This document shows, in pieces, positions 1 to 6,390 of a DNA stretch of 7,772 nucleotides. This stretch comes from Bacteriovorax sp. UBA1852. GTDB taxonomy: Bacteria; Bdellovibrionota; Bacteriovoracia; Bacteriovoracales; Bacteriovoracaceae. The notes beneath the pieces were generated by a model. The model was not told the DNA's origin and did no database searches. It saw nothing but the letters and a program-made list of their open reading frames with translations. The position numbers were made by a program, and so were the translations under genes. How positions within the stretch are numbered: the stretch's first letter is position 1; each line of letters starts with the position of its first letter. The stretch lies in contig DDIK01000013.1 in the NCBI GenBank assembly GCA_002338505.1, forward strand, positions 1 to 7,772. Reading direction: 5' to 3'.

Positions 1-52
1 CAGGACCCTCTCCTTAAAAGGGAGATGCTCTAACCAACTGAGCTACGAGACC
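1..52 (-). tRNA. tRNA-Lys(UUU), 5' part only, cut by the left window edge
   Basis: Read on the minus strand, the segment starts with a 7-nt acceptor strand GGTCTCG, then TA, a D-arm with GCTC/GAGC stem and AGTTGGTTA loop, and a 5-bp anticodon stem TCTCC/GGAGA around the loop CTTTTAA. The anticodon is therefore TTT (Lys), with U33 and A37 in place. The variable region GGGTC and the first bases of the T arm follow, and the rest (T arm, 3' acceptor strand, CCA) lies left of position 1. A37 after UUU is the position that carries t6A or ms2t6A in lysine tRNAs. Acceptor-stem pairing cannot be checked because the 3' strand is missing. Confidence 0.93.
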
Positions 53-74
53 AAATTTCGTTTTCGTGAGGATG

Positions 75-103
75 AATTTAATTGTTTCTACGAATAAAGT
101 CAA
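75..103 (-). promoter_or_regulatory. sigma-70-type promoter of the tRNA-Lys gene
   Basis: On the minus strand, TTGACT (plus positions 98-103) is followed by a 17-bp spacer and TAAATT (75-80). The -10 box ends 22 bases before the first base of the mature tRNA, which leaves room for a short 5' leader removed by RNase P. The match to TTGACA/TATAAT is 5/6 and 4/6 with ideal spacing. Confidence 0.65.
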
Positions 104-224
104 CAGAGATTAATAAAAAAGATTATAATAATGAAAAAAATTCTGAGTCAAAAGCATCTGTTTAGCATGAGACAAACTAATCATTTTTTCATACAAGCTT
201 GCTAGATGACATGAATTCCATTAC

Positions 225-258
225 TAATAGGCTTTTAAACGTTATCAAAAGCTAGTTA
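225..258 (+). promoter_or_regulatory. possible hairpin over the mtaB translation start
   Basis: GCTTTT (231-236) can pair with AAAAGC (247-252). The stem can be extended outward with a G-U pair (230/253), one A-A mismatch (229/254), a U-G pair (228/255) and three A-U pairs, ending at the first base of the ATG at 258. The loop is 10 nt. The structure would cover the whole ribosome-binding region, where no clear Shine-Dalgarno is visible. It is AT-rich, so its stability is modest. This is a pairing observation, not evidence of regulation. Confidence 0.25.
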
Positions 259-1577
259 TGAGTAATATTGAAGTAAATTCAACATCTGTCGAGTCATCAA
301 AAAAGAAAGTATCATTTCATACTTTGGGCTGTCGTCTGAACTTTTCAGAGACAGGATCAATTTCACAAGGCTTTGTGGATCGTGGATATGAAATTGTTGG
401 TTTTGGTGAAACATCAGATGTGACATTCATTAATACTTGTACGGTCACAGATTCTGCGGATTCTACATGCCGTAATTTGATTCGTAAGGCACACAAGGCC
501 TCACCAGAGGGTAAAGTTGTTGTTGCTGGTTGCTACGCTCAGATGGACGCTCCTCGCATCTCAAAGATGACTGGTGTTGATTTAGTTCTAGGAACTACTG
601 AGAAGTATAAAGTTTTTGAATATCTTAGTGAAGATGAGTCAGATGCTATTCATATCGATAAGACAAAGGACTTCTATGGCGCAGCTACATCTGTAAGTGA
701 AGGCCACACCAGAGCTTTTTTAAAGATTCAGGACGGATGTAATTATGTCTGCTCTTTTTGTATTATTCCATTTGCTCGTGGTCGATCTAAGGCGATCTCC
801 ATAGCGGATGCCGTTAAAGAGGCCAGTGAAATTGTAAAGTCTGGCTTTAAGGAAATTATTCTTACTGGTGTTAATATCGGAGAGTATGAATCGACAAGTG
901 GTGAGAAGCTCACTGATCTTGTAAGGGCCATACTTGAGATCGATGGACTTGAGAGATTGAGACTTTCAAGTGTAGAGCCCAATACTATTACTGACGAGCT
1001 ACTAGAGGTTTTAAAGAGTTCTCCAAAGTTTCTTGATCACTTTCACATTCCACTTCAAAGCGGAAACGATGAAATCCTTAAAGGAATGAAGAGAAAGTAT
1101 ACTTTGAGTGATTACAAAGAAGTCATAAATAAGATCATAAGTTTCTTTCCTGAGGCCGGAATTGGTGCTGATGCTATCTGCGGTTTTCCTGGGGAAACTG
1201 ATGAGCAATTTATGGATACATATAATCTCATGAGAGATCTCCCTCTTACACACTTTCATGTTTTTCCATACTCAAAGAGAAAGAATACCGTTGCCTCTCG
1301 CATGGAAGACCATATTCAGCATCCAGTGAAAAAAGCACGAGTAAAATCACTCATTGCTCTTGGTGAAGCGAAGCTTCGAATGTTCTCTGAGGATCAGGTT
1401 GGATCACAATCACAGGTTTTATTTGAGAGAAAGAATAAAAAAGGTCTATGGGAAGGGTACACAACAAACTTTGTCAGAGTGAGTGTTCAGAGTGACGAAG
1501 ATTTAAAAAACCAAGTCCGAAACGTTTATTTAAAGTCTTTTGAGGAAAATAGGTTAAGAGGTGAACTTCTTCAGTAA
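258..1577 (+). CDS. mtaB: tRNA (N6-L-threonylcarbamoyladenosine(37)-C2)-methylthiotransferase MtaB
   Basis: This radical-SAM enzyme of the MiaB/MtaB/RimO family adds a methylthio group to C2 of t6A37, giving ms2t6A in tRNAs such as tRNA-Lys(UUU). Three parts are visible. The N-terminal UPF0004 domain (about 17-125) has cluster cysteines C25 (LGCRLN), C61 (NTCTVT) and C92 (AGCYAQ). The radical-SAM core has CNYVCSFC at 161-168, followed by IIPFARGRS. The C-terminal TRAM-like domain (about 385-439) includes VLFERKNKKGLWEGYT. NTCTVT with a following SAD favours MtaB over MiaB and RimO. The length of 439 aa is normal for the family. The start is the ATG at 258; it has no obvious Shine-Dalgarno and gives about 16 residues before the conserved core, so a later start is possible. 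The gene stands alone, divergent from tRNA-Lys. No terminator is evident in the 125 bp after the stop. Confidence 0.93.
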   Translation: MSNIEVNSTSVESSKKKVSFHTLGCRLNFSETGSISQGFVDRGYEIVGFGETSDVTFINTCTVTDSADSTCRNLIRKAHKASPEGKVVVAGCYAQMDAPRISKMTGVDLVLGTTEKYKVFEYLSEDESDAIHIDKTKDFYGAATSVSEGHTRAFLKIQDGCNYVCSFCIIPFARGRSKAISIADAVKEASEIVKSGFKEIILTGVNIGEYESTSGEKLTDLVRAILEIDGLERLRLSSVEPNTITDELLEVLKSSPKFLDHFHIPLQSGNDEILKGMKRKYTLSDYKEVINKIISFFPEAGIGADAICGFPGETDEQFMDTYNLMRDLPLTHFHVFPYSKRKNTVASRMEDHIQHPVKKARVKSLIALGEAKLRMFSEDQVGSQSQVLFERKNKKGLWEGYTTNFVRVSVQSDEDLKNQVRNVYLKSFEENRLRGELLQ

Positions 1578-1625
1578 GTATTTGAAAATCTGACATTTTA
1601 TTTCATTCTATTTCTTTACAACATT

Positions 1626-1653
1626 TTGACAAAGCCATAACTAACTTAACAAT
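1626..1653 (+). promoter_or_regulatory. weak candidate promoter for the secretin-fragment gene
   Basis: A perfect TTGACA lies at 1626-1631, and AACAAT at 1648-1653 sits 16 bp after it as a poor -10 box. An alternative is an extended -10, TGTTAATCT, at 1660-1668 without a good -35. Either would place transcription start shortly before the AGGAGG at 1691. Confidence 0.3.
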
Positions 1654-1690
1654 TCTTGCTGTTAATCTGGTTTCACATTGATCAGACCGC

Positions 1691-1696
1691 AGGAGG
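1691..1696 (+). promoter_or_regulatory. strong Shine-Dalgarno fixing the GTG start at 1703
   Basis: A perfect AGGAGG lies six bases before GTG 1703. It supports a GTG start that opens directly into a signal peptide. Confidence 0.85.
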
Positions 1697-1702
1697 TTTT
1701 GA

Positions 1703-2377
1703 GTGAGACATTTTTTAGCAACGACAAGTTTTTTATTAGTAACCCTCTCTGTCTCTACACACGCTGCTGGAAATAAAAAGAACTCTCATCCTACTCCAAA
1801 AATTAAGAATCCTTGTTCCACTCTGACTTCCTGCACTGATCATGTATCTCGTCTTTTAGGTCACAAGTATATCTACACAGATAAACTTGAAGGAAATACT
1901 CAATTCAGCAAAAATATAAATTTAAATAAAGAAAATATTGAAAAATACTACTCAGAGTCCTTAAATCTCAACGGCTACACGAGAGTGAAGCTCGAAGATA
2001 AGGTTTATCGAATTATAAAATCTCGGGACGTGCGATATGCACCAACGAGCGTCATTAATATTAGAGATTATAATACGGCTTCTATCCCAAAGTTGTCAGA
2101 CTACATGATAGTCTCGATAACACTTAAAAATCATGAATACCCTAGTGAGATCACAAGAGCACTAAGGCCTTTCTTATCACGATACGCTCGTATCATCACA
2201 AGCCAAGGAAGCCGATCTATTATAGTCCAAGATACAGGCAGGAATCTTATCAGAATTGTTGATCTTGTAAAAAACTTAGATAAAGAAATTTCAAGTGATG
2301 CAAAAGAGAGAATTGAAAAAAGGTTAGCTCAAAGACATGAGGCTAAAATTCATAAGAAAGGTTCCTGTCACAAATAA
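1703..2377 (+). CDS. exported protein with secretin N0/N1-like domains and no secretin channel
   Basis: The product begins with a Sec-type signal peptide: MRHFL, a hydrophobic stretch to about residue 18, and a likely cleavage after THA or THAA near residues 21-22. Residues about 45-107 resemble the N0 domain of GspD/PilQ-type secretins: a predicted strand (HKYIYTDKLEGNTQF), a middle helix that ends in LNLNGYTRV, and a closing strand (KVYRIIKSRDV). Residues about 133-194 resemble the N1 (KH-like) domain: YMIVSITLKN, a helix that ends in LRPFLSRYARI, SRSIIVQDTGRN and a final LVKNLD. In secretins, N1 is followed by further N domains and the beta-barrel; here the chain ends at residue 224 in a basic tail. 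C38 and C44 could form a disulfide; C222 is near the end. The mature protein would be periplasmic, perhaps an accessory to a secretion system or a remnant. The next genes are not secretion genes, so context does not help. The domain call is from motif resemblance only. Confidence 0.72.
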   Translation: MRHFLATTSFLLVTLSVSTHAAGNKKNSHPTPKIKNPCSTLTSCTDHVSRLLGHKYIYTDKLEGNTQFSKNINLNKENIEKYYSESLNLNGYTRVKLEDKVYRIIKSRDVRYAPTSVINIRDYNTASIPKLSDYMIVSITLKNHEYPSEITRALRPFLSRYARIITSQGSRSIIVQDTGRNLIRIVDLVKNLDKEISSDAKERIEKRLAQRHEAKIHKKGSCHK

Positions 2378-2389
2378 TTCTCTTACCCC

Positions 2390-2421
2390 AAGGTGCGATG
2401 AATATCGCACCTTAGTTTTTT
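2390..2421 (+). terminator. intrinsic terminator after the secretin-fragment gene
   Basis: A perfect 10-bp stem, AAGGTGCGAT (2390-2399) with ATCGCACCTT (2404-2413), encloses a GAAT loop and is followed by AG and six T residues (2416-2421). It begins 12 bp after the stop at 2377. The T tract overlaps the stop codon of the convergent gene (2420-2422). On the minus strand the hairpin is followed by GGGGTAAGAG rather than a T run, so it looks mainly directed at plus-strand transcripts. Confidence 0.88.
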
Positions 2422-2824
2422 AAACCAGCTTATCAGAATCTTCATCTAGTATAAGTGATCCTTCGCCTTCTTTTCTCTTAAGATATTTCACAAAATCATC
2501 AAGAGTCTTAACAACTTCGCCAATAGTATATTTACCTTGAAGATCATGAAGTATCTCTTGTTTAAGTGATGAGCTTAGGCCATCAAAGAACTTCTTCACA
2601 AAGCTAGTCGTACAAAACTTAAAACAAATAGCAATGTCTCTAAGGTCATTTTCTTTGAGGATTTCTCTTTTCATATTTGGTGTTACGTAAATAAGTTTTT
2701 CTATATATGAGAGATTGTCTTCAAACTCGTTGAGTTCTTTTTCTTTTAAAAAAGCTTCAAGCTTCTTCACGGCTTGATCTCTTTCATCCTTAGTAAGGTA
2801 GCCAAAAAATGGTGCTTCACTCAT
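2420..2824 (-). CDS. small protein resembling the FliG C-terminal domain
   Basis: The 134-aa product is soluble, charged and mostly helical by eye, with no signal peptide or membrane segment. Residues about 33-134 follow the layout of the FliG C-terminal region: FEDNL near the start (FliG has F-E-D-I), MKREILKENDLRDIAICFKF (compare the FliG 'LREV...LALALKG' helix), FVKKFFDGLSSSLKQEIL (compare 'KIFKNMSKRAAEML'), then VVKTLDDFVKYLKRKEGEG and an acidic end, LILDEDSDKLV. FliG itself is about 330-350 aa with N, middle and C domains and forms the flagellar C ring; only a C-like piece is present here. It is the last gene of a serA-purA unit, 21 bp after the purA stop, with an AAGAAGGA ribosome-binding site at 2835-2842. 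No other flagellar gene is visible. The homology is from pattern memory, so a generic helical protein remains possible. Confidence 0.6.
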   Translation of the reverse strand: MSEAPFFGYLTKDERDQAVKKLEAFLKEKELNEFEDNLSYIEKLIYVTPNMKREILKENDLRDIAICFKFCTTSFVKKFFDGLSSSLKQEILHDLQGKYTIGEVVKTLDDFVKYLKRKEGEGSLILDEDSDKLV

Positions 2825-2845
2825 CTATTTTTAATCCTTCTTATT

Positions 2846-4117
2846 CTATAGAAATTCTTTTAAAAACTTAATTTCAGATCTCTCTGGGCCGTAAGCTAAA
2901 ATACCTACAGGTATTTCAAGAGCATCTTCGATACGTTTTATATATGTATTTATCGCTGGAGAGAGTTCGGACTTAAAGTCATCTGAAAAAGTTGTGACGT
3001 CTTCAAGTATAGGCTCGACTTTAGAGAGATCGATACCAGGATAGGCGCAATCAATTTCTCTACCTTCATATTTATACTTTGTGCAAATTTTAAGTCCTTC
3101 AATATCACAGAGGACATCAAGTTTTGTCAGAGCAATTGATGTAAGATTTGAAGACTTAACTGCATATTTTAATAGTGGAAGATCTAGCCAACCACATCTT
3201 CTCTTTCTTCCAGTTGTTGCTCCAAATTCATTACCTTTCTTTTGAATACTTTCTCCTAATTCAGAAAATAATTCAGTCGGAAAAGGTCCTTCACCAACTC
3301 TTGTTGTATAAGCTTTTGTGATACCAAGTACTTCATCGACACTGCCTCCAGGCATACCTGCTCCAGTGTAGATTCCGCCAAATGATGTACTCGATGAAGT
3401 TACAAAAGGATATGAGCCATAGTCGATATCAAGAAGAATACCTTGAGCACCTTCAAAGAGAATTTTCTTATCTTCTTTCTTACATTGATCGAGGAAACTA
3501 AAAGTATCCGTAATAAATGGTTCGACAATTTTTCCTAGTTCAAATAAGCGCTGTGCCTCTTCTTTAGCACTGGGATATTGACAGTCATAAAGGTTTTTAA
3601 AGAGGCATTCTTTTTCCATGAGATTAGCAGAAAGTTTCTCAAGAAGGATATCGTAGTTTAGAAGATCTTTAAGTTTGATTCCCTTACGGCTAACTTTATC
3701 TTCATATGCAGGTCCAATACCTTTTCCTGTGGTTCCAATCTTTACAGGACCTTTGCTTTCTCTTTGACCATCTAAAAGCTTATTATACATCGTGATAACA
3801 GTACAATTACCAGAGATTTTTAACTTTTCTGGAGTAATGGTTATCCCACTAGCTCTTACTTTTTCAACTTCCTTTTCAAAAGCTTCAGGGTCAAAGACAA
3901 CTCCATGTCCTATGACGGAAGCGCAATGATCATGAAGAATTCCAGAAGGAATAAGATGTAAGACAACTTTCTTATCTTCAACAATAATTGTATGTCCGGC
4001 ATTGTTTCCACCTTGATAGCGAACAACAACATCGCTTTTAAGACTTAGAAGATCTGTGATCTTTCCCTTTCCCTCATCTCCCCATTGGGAGCCAATTATT
4101 GCTAAAGATTTCATCAT
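2846..4117 (-). CDS. purA: adenylosuccinate synthetase
   Basis: PurA joins IMP and aspartate with GTP to form adenylosuccinate, the first committed step from IMP to AMP, in the cytosol. The family signatures are intact: GSQWGDEGKGKI at 9-20 with catalytic D14, NNAGHT at 38-43 with H42, GTTGKGIGPAYEDK at 128-141, then FEGAQGILLDIDYGSYPFVT, TTRVGEGPFPTE, GATTGRKRRCGWLD and LTKLD. At 423 aa it is close to the usual 425-435 and appears complete. Two ATG codons are adjacent at the start (MMK); the first begins 3 bp after the serA stop, and an AAGG lies about 8 bases before it inside the serA end, so the two genes are probably translated together. It is the middle gene of the minus-strand unit. Confidence 0.97.
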   Translation of the reverse strand: MMKSLAIIGSQWGDEGKGKITDLLSLKSDVVVRYQGGNNAGHTIIVEDKKVVLHLIPSGILHDHCASVIGHGVVFDPEAFEKEVEKVRASGITITPEKLKISGNCTVITMYNKLLDGQRESKGPVKIGTTGKGIGPAYEDKVSRKGIKLKDLLNYDILLEKLSANLMEKECLFKNLYDCQYPSAKEEAQRLFELGKIVEPFITDTFSFLDQCKKEDKKILFEGAQGILLDIDYGSYPFVTSSSTSFGGIYTGAGMPGGSVDEVLGITKAYTTRVGEGPFPTELFSELGESIQKKGNEFGATTGRKRRCGWLDLPLLKYAVKSSNLTSIALTKLDVLCDIEGLKICTKYKYEGREIDCAYPGIDLSKVEPILEDVTTFSDDFKSELSPAINTYIKRIEDALEIPVGILAYGPERSEIKFLKEFL

Positions 4118-4120
4118 TGA

Positions 4121-5068
4121 TTATGCCTTTACTTCATTTAAGAGATTATCGTTAAGAAAGAATTCTTTTAGTTGATCTACTGCCATTTGGCCTACTCTTA
4201 GTTGAGCTTCTTCTGTACTTGCTCCTAGGTGAGGGGTTAGTACTAAGCTTGGAAGAGATCTTAGATTACTATCTTCTGGAAGTGGTTCTGTTGCAAAAAC
4301 ATCAAAGCCTGCTCCTCTTATTTTCTCTTCTTTTAAAGTTTCGTAGAGCGCTTCTTCATCGACAATACCACCTCTGGCTGCATTAACGAGAATGGCCGTA
4401 GGTTTCATTTTTGAGAGAAGGTCTTTGTTAACCATATTTCTCGTTTCGTCCATTAGTGGAGTGTGAATTGTGATAATGTCACAAGTTTCAAAAATCTCGT
4501 CCACAGAATTTGCTTTAGTGCAGTTTGGAATATCTGTTGATTCACAAAATGGATCATAAAAGAGAATCTCTGGCTCAAATCCTTGAAGTCTCTTCGCTAC
4601 GATTTTTCCAATTTGACCAAAACCAACTATACCAACTTTCTTATTTGCTAATTCAGTTCCTGTATATTTTGATTTGTCCCAACCACCACTTTTCATTGTA
4701 GCATTGGCAAAAGCTGTTTTTCTTAGAACTGTTAACATCAGAGCTATTGCGTGCTCAGCTGCAGAGTTGTTATTAGCACCAGGAGTGTTAGAAACTTTTA
4801 CATCTTTTTTTCCACATGCAACTTTATCAATATTATCTGTTCCAGCGCCTGCTCGAATGACATATTTTAGTTCAGGGGCTAGTTCTAGATATTTATCTTT
4901 TACTTCAGTCGATGAACGAATCACAAGAGCACTTGCTTTTGGTAGTAGTTCTTGAATTTGATCTTGAGTTAATTTTCTTTCTGGATGAACATCAAATTCT
5001 TGAACTGATTGAAGAGTTTCAAAAACAGACTTGTCCATACCATCACAAACGACAATAAATGGTTTCAC
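4121..5068 (-). CDS. serA: D-3-phosphoglycerate dehydrogenase-like NAD-dependent 2-hydroxyacid dehydrogenase, short form
   Basis: This protein belongs to the D-isomer 2-hydroxyacid dehydrogenase family and probably oxidises 3-phosphoglycerate to 3-phosphohydroxypyruvate, the first step of serine synthesis. The NAD-binding motif GFGQIG is at 149-154, with the acidic residue D172 at the end of the next strand (FYDPF). The catalytic trio is R232 (NAARGG), E261 (FATEP) and H280 (PHLGAST). RAGAGTDNID at 72-81 and NTPGANNNSAAEHA at 94-107 match SerA-type substrate-domain motifs. The protein stops at 315 aa, so the C-terminal ACT (serine feedback) and intervening domains of longer SerA enzymes are absent. 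The start is GTG 5068, supported by AGGAGG six bases upstream. It is the first gene of the unit leading to purA. A dehydrogenase for another 2-hydroxyacid cannot be excluded. Confidence 0.87.
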   Translation of the reverse strand: MKPFIVVCDGMDKSVFETLQSVQEFDVHPERKLTQDQIQELLPKASALVIRSSTEVKDKYLELAPELKYVIRAGAGTDNIDKVACGKKDVKVSNTPGANNNSAAEHAIALMLTVLRKTAFANATMKSGGWDKSKYTGTELANKKVGIVGFGQIGKIVAKRLQGFEPEILFYDPFCESTDIPNCTKANSVDEIFETCDIITIHTPLMDETRNMVNKDLLSKMKPTAILVNAARGGIVDEEALYETLKEEKIRGAGFDVFATEPLPEDSNLRSLPSLVLTPHLGASTEEAQLRVGQMAVDQLKEFFLNDNLLNEVKA

Positions 5069-5074
5069 TCTAGG

Positions 5075-5080
5075 CCTCCT
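5075..5080 (-). promoter_or_regulatory. strong Shine-Dalgarno fixing the GTG start of serA
   Basis: On the minus strand, a perfect AGGAGG ends six bases before GTG 5068. This is the same sequence and spacing as for the GTG gene at 1703. Confidence 0.85.
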
Positions 5081-5110
5081 GGTGCTAAGATCGATAAGTG
5101 TTTCATTCGA

Positions 5111-5120
5111 ATTATATGAT
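5111..5120. promoter_or_regulatory. overlapping candidate -10 boxes of divergent promoters
   Basis: The 72-bp gap between the divergent serA-like and scramblase-like genes holds a perfect TATAAT on the minus strand (5111-5116) and TATGAT on the plus strand (5115-5120), which overlap by two bases. Neither has a convincing -35 box at 16-18 bp. The 8-bp palindrome ATTCGAAT lies at 5105-5112. Both genes need a start signal in this small space, which supports the reading, but the boxes are AT-rich and could be chance. Confidence 0.35.
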
Positions 5121-5140
5121 TAAATTTATGGATAAGTAAC

Positions 5141-5797
5141 ATGGAAAATGAGAGTTTAACGGAATTTTTTAGGGCCCAAACACATTTGTTTATTAGGCAA
5201 ATTAAGAATTGGGGTGAAATCCTTGTCGGGGTCGAGGCCAAGAACAAATATGAAGTTTCTGATGTCAGTGGCGCAAAGCATGGCTTTATATTAGAGAAAG
5301 GCTCAGGTATTTTGGGTTTTATTATTAGACTTATAGCGAGGTCCCATAGACCTTTAGATGTAAGAGTATATGATTCAAAACAACAAGAAATTCTTCGTTA
5401 TGAGAGACCTTTTTACTTCTTTTTTTCAACCGCATATCTCTATGATACGAAAGACCAAATTGTTGGAACAGTTGATCAGAAGTTTGGAATTTTAAAAAAA
5501 CGATATGAGATTACAGATAACCTTGGAAGTGTGAGAGGGAGAATTGAGTCAGGCTTCTTTAAATTTTTTCAATTTGAAATTGAGGACATTCGTGGTCAAA
5601 AAATTGGAGAGGTTAAGAAGAAATGGGGTGGTCTCTTAAAAGAAGCATTTACTGATAACGATACTTTTGGACTTAGTATGGAAGAAAGTCTTGAGACTTC
5701 AACAAAAGCACTCCTCTTTGCTGCAGCCATCTCTATTGACTTTGATTATTTTGAAGATAATCAAGGCGGTGGATCTCCGATAGGAATATTTGATTAA
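5141..5797 (+). CDS. phospholipid scramblase/LURP-one-related (tubby-like fold) protein
   Basis: The 218-aa product matches the bacterial branch of the scramblase/LURP-one-related superfamily, which has a 12-stranded barrel around a hydrophobic helix. Visible elements are a short N-terminal helix (LTEFFRAQTHLFIRQI), the strand pattern KYEVSD...KHGFILEKG (37-54), the hydrophobic GILGFIIRLIA (56-66), repeated strand hairpins such as RPLDVRVYD, EILRYERPFYFFF, KDQIVGTVDQKFGILKKRYEI and KIGEVKKKWGG, and the C-terminal hydrophobic segment LLFAAAISIDFDYFED (191-206). The FDYFE ending is typical of scramblases. No signal peptide is present. Scramblase activity of bacterial members is not established, so the name gives the fold rather than a proven function. 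It starts at ATG 5141 with only a weak ribosome-binding site and leads a unit with the macro-domain gene. Confidence 0.8.
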   Translation: MENESLTEFFRAQTHLFIRQIKNWGEILVGVEAKNKYEVSDVSGAKHGFILEKGSGILGFIIRLIARSHRPLDVRVYDSKQQEILRYERPFYFFFSTAYLYDTKDQIVGTVDQKFGILKKRYEITDNLGSVRGRIESGFFKFFQFEIEDIRGQKIGEVKKKWGGLLKEAFTDNDTFGLSMEESLETSTKALLFAAAISIDFDYFEDNQGGGSPIGIFD

Positions 5798-5814
5798 TTA
5801 TAAGAGTAGGACAT

Positions 5815-6312
5815 ATGAAAAATATAGAAATTATAAATGGTGATATAACTGAGCTTGATGTTGATGTTATTGTTAACGCTGCCAATGAGACACTTCTTGG
5901 AGGTGGTGGAGTTGATGGTGCTATTCATGAAAAAGCAGGACCTGAACTTTTAAAAGAGTGCCAGAGTCTAAGTGGCTGCCCAACTGGCGAAGTGATATTG
6001 ACTGAATCTTATAATCTTATAGCTGGCGCTATCATTCACGCCGTTGGGCCTAAGTGGGGCGGTGGTCAAAATAATGAATCTGATCTGCTTGAGAGTTGTT
6101 ATTTTGGAGCACTAGAATTAGCTCTTGAACATGGCTTTAGAACAATTGCTTTTCCAAATATCTCTACTGGAATTTATGGTTATCCTAAGATTGAAGCGGC
6201 CATAACTGCGACGAGTGCAGTAAAGAGTTTTGAAGACTTAGCTGAGTTTGAAAAGGTTATATTTTGTTGTTTTGATGAGGAAAACTATAAAATATATAGT
6301 TCAATCCTATAG
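5815..6312 (+). CDS. macro-domain ADP-ribose hydrolase (MacroD/YmdB type)
   Basis: The whole 165-aa protein is one macro domain, which binds ADP-ribose and in this subtype deacetylates O-acetyl-ADP-ribose and can remove ADP-ribose from acidic residues of proteins. The signatures are in order: GDIT at 9-12, VNAANETLLGGGGVDGAIH at 20-38 including N21, N24 and D34, CPTGEV at 55-60, IIHAVGPKW at 73-81, and the phosphate-binding loop NISTGIYGYP at 115-124. These are MacroD-type motifs. No other domain is fused and no signal peptide is present, so it acts in the cytosol. ATG 5815 follows GAGTAGG (5804-5810) at four bases and lies 17 bp after the scramblase-like gene, so the two are probably one operon. 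Its physiological substrate cannot be told from the sequence. Confidence 0.93.
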   Translation: MKNIEIINGDITELDVDVIVNAANETLLGGGGVDGAIHEKAGPELLKECQSLSGCPTGEVILTESYNLIAGAIIHAVGPKWGGGQNNESDLLESCYFGALELALEHGFRTIAFPNISTGIYGYPKIEAAITATSAVKSFEDLAEFEKVIFCCFDEENYKIYSSIL

Positions 6313-6390
6313 CCGACAGAAACACTCGGAAATGGCGAGATATTTGTAAGCTATCCTTCAATTTTTTTGTATATTCTTCGATAAGTACTT

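Noticed and set aside
1..52. tRNA-Lys gene as an attachment site for an integrated element
   Set aside because: The tRNA 3' end, where integration usually occurs, is outside the window; no integrase gene or repeated tRNA end is seen inside it.
743..1259. Two minus-strand open frames (743-982 and 1011-1259) inside mtaB
   Set aside because: They lie opposite conserved MtaB sequence, have no ribosome-binding site or recognisable protein pattern, and are explained by the antisense of a real gene.
4674..5247. Plus-strand frame 4674-4955 within serA and minus-strand frame 5065-5247 across the serA start and the scramblase-like gene
   Set aside because: The first is antisense to the conserved dehydrogenase core, and the second crosses the divergent promoter gap and an intact gene; neither has a plausible start signal or protein pattern.
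5131..6387. Shared 8-mer GATAAGTA just before the ATG of the scramblase-like (5131-5138) and PAD-like (6380-6387) genes
   Set aside because: Only two copies at slightly different distances from the start, in AT-rich DNA; too little to call a shared regulatory or ribosome-binding element.
6313..6390. Possible terminator or promoter between the macro-domain and PAD-like genes (T run at 6362-6368, TATATT at 6370-6375)
   Set aside because: Only 4-bp stems can be formed before the T run, at poor distance, and the TATATT has no matching -35 box, so neither call is supported.
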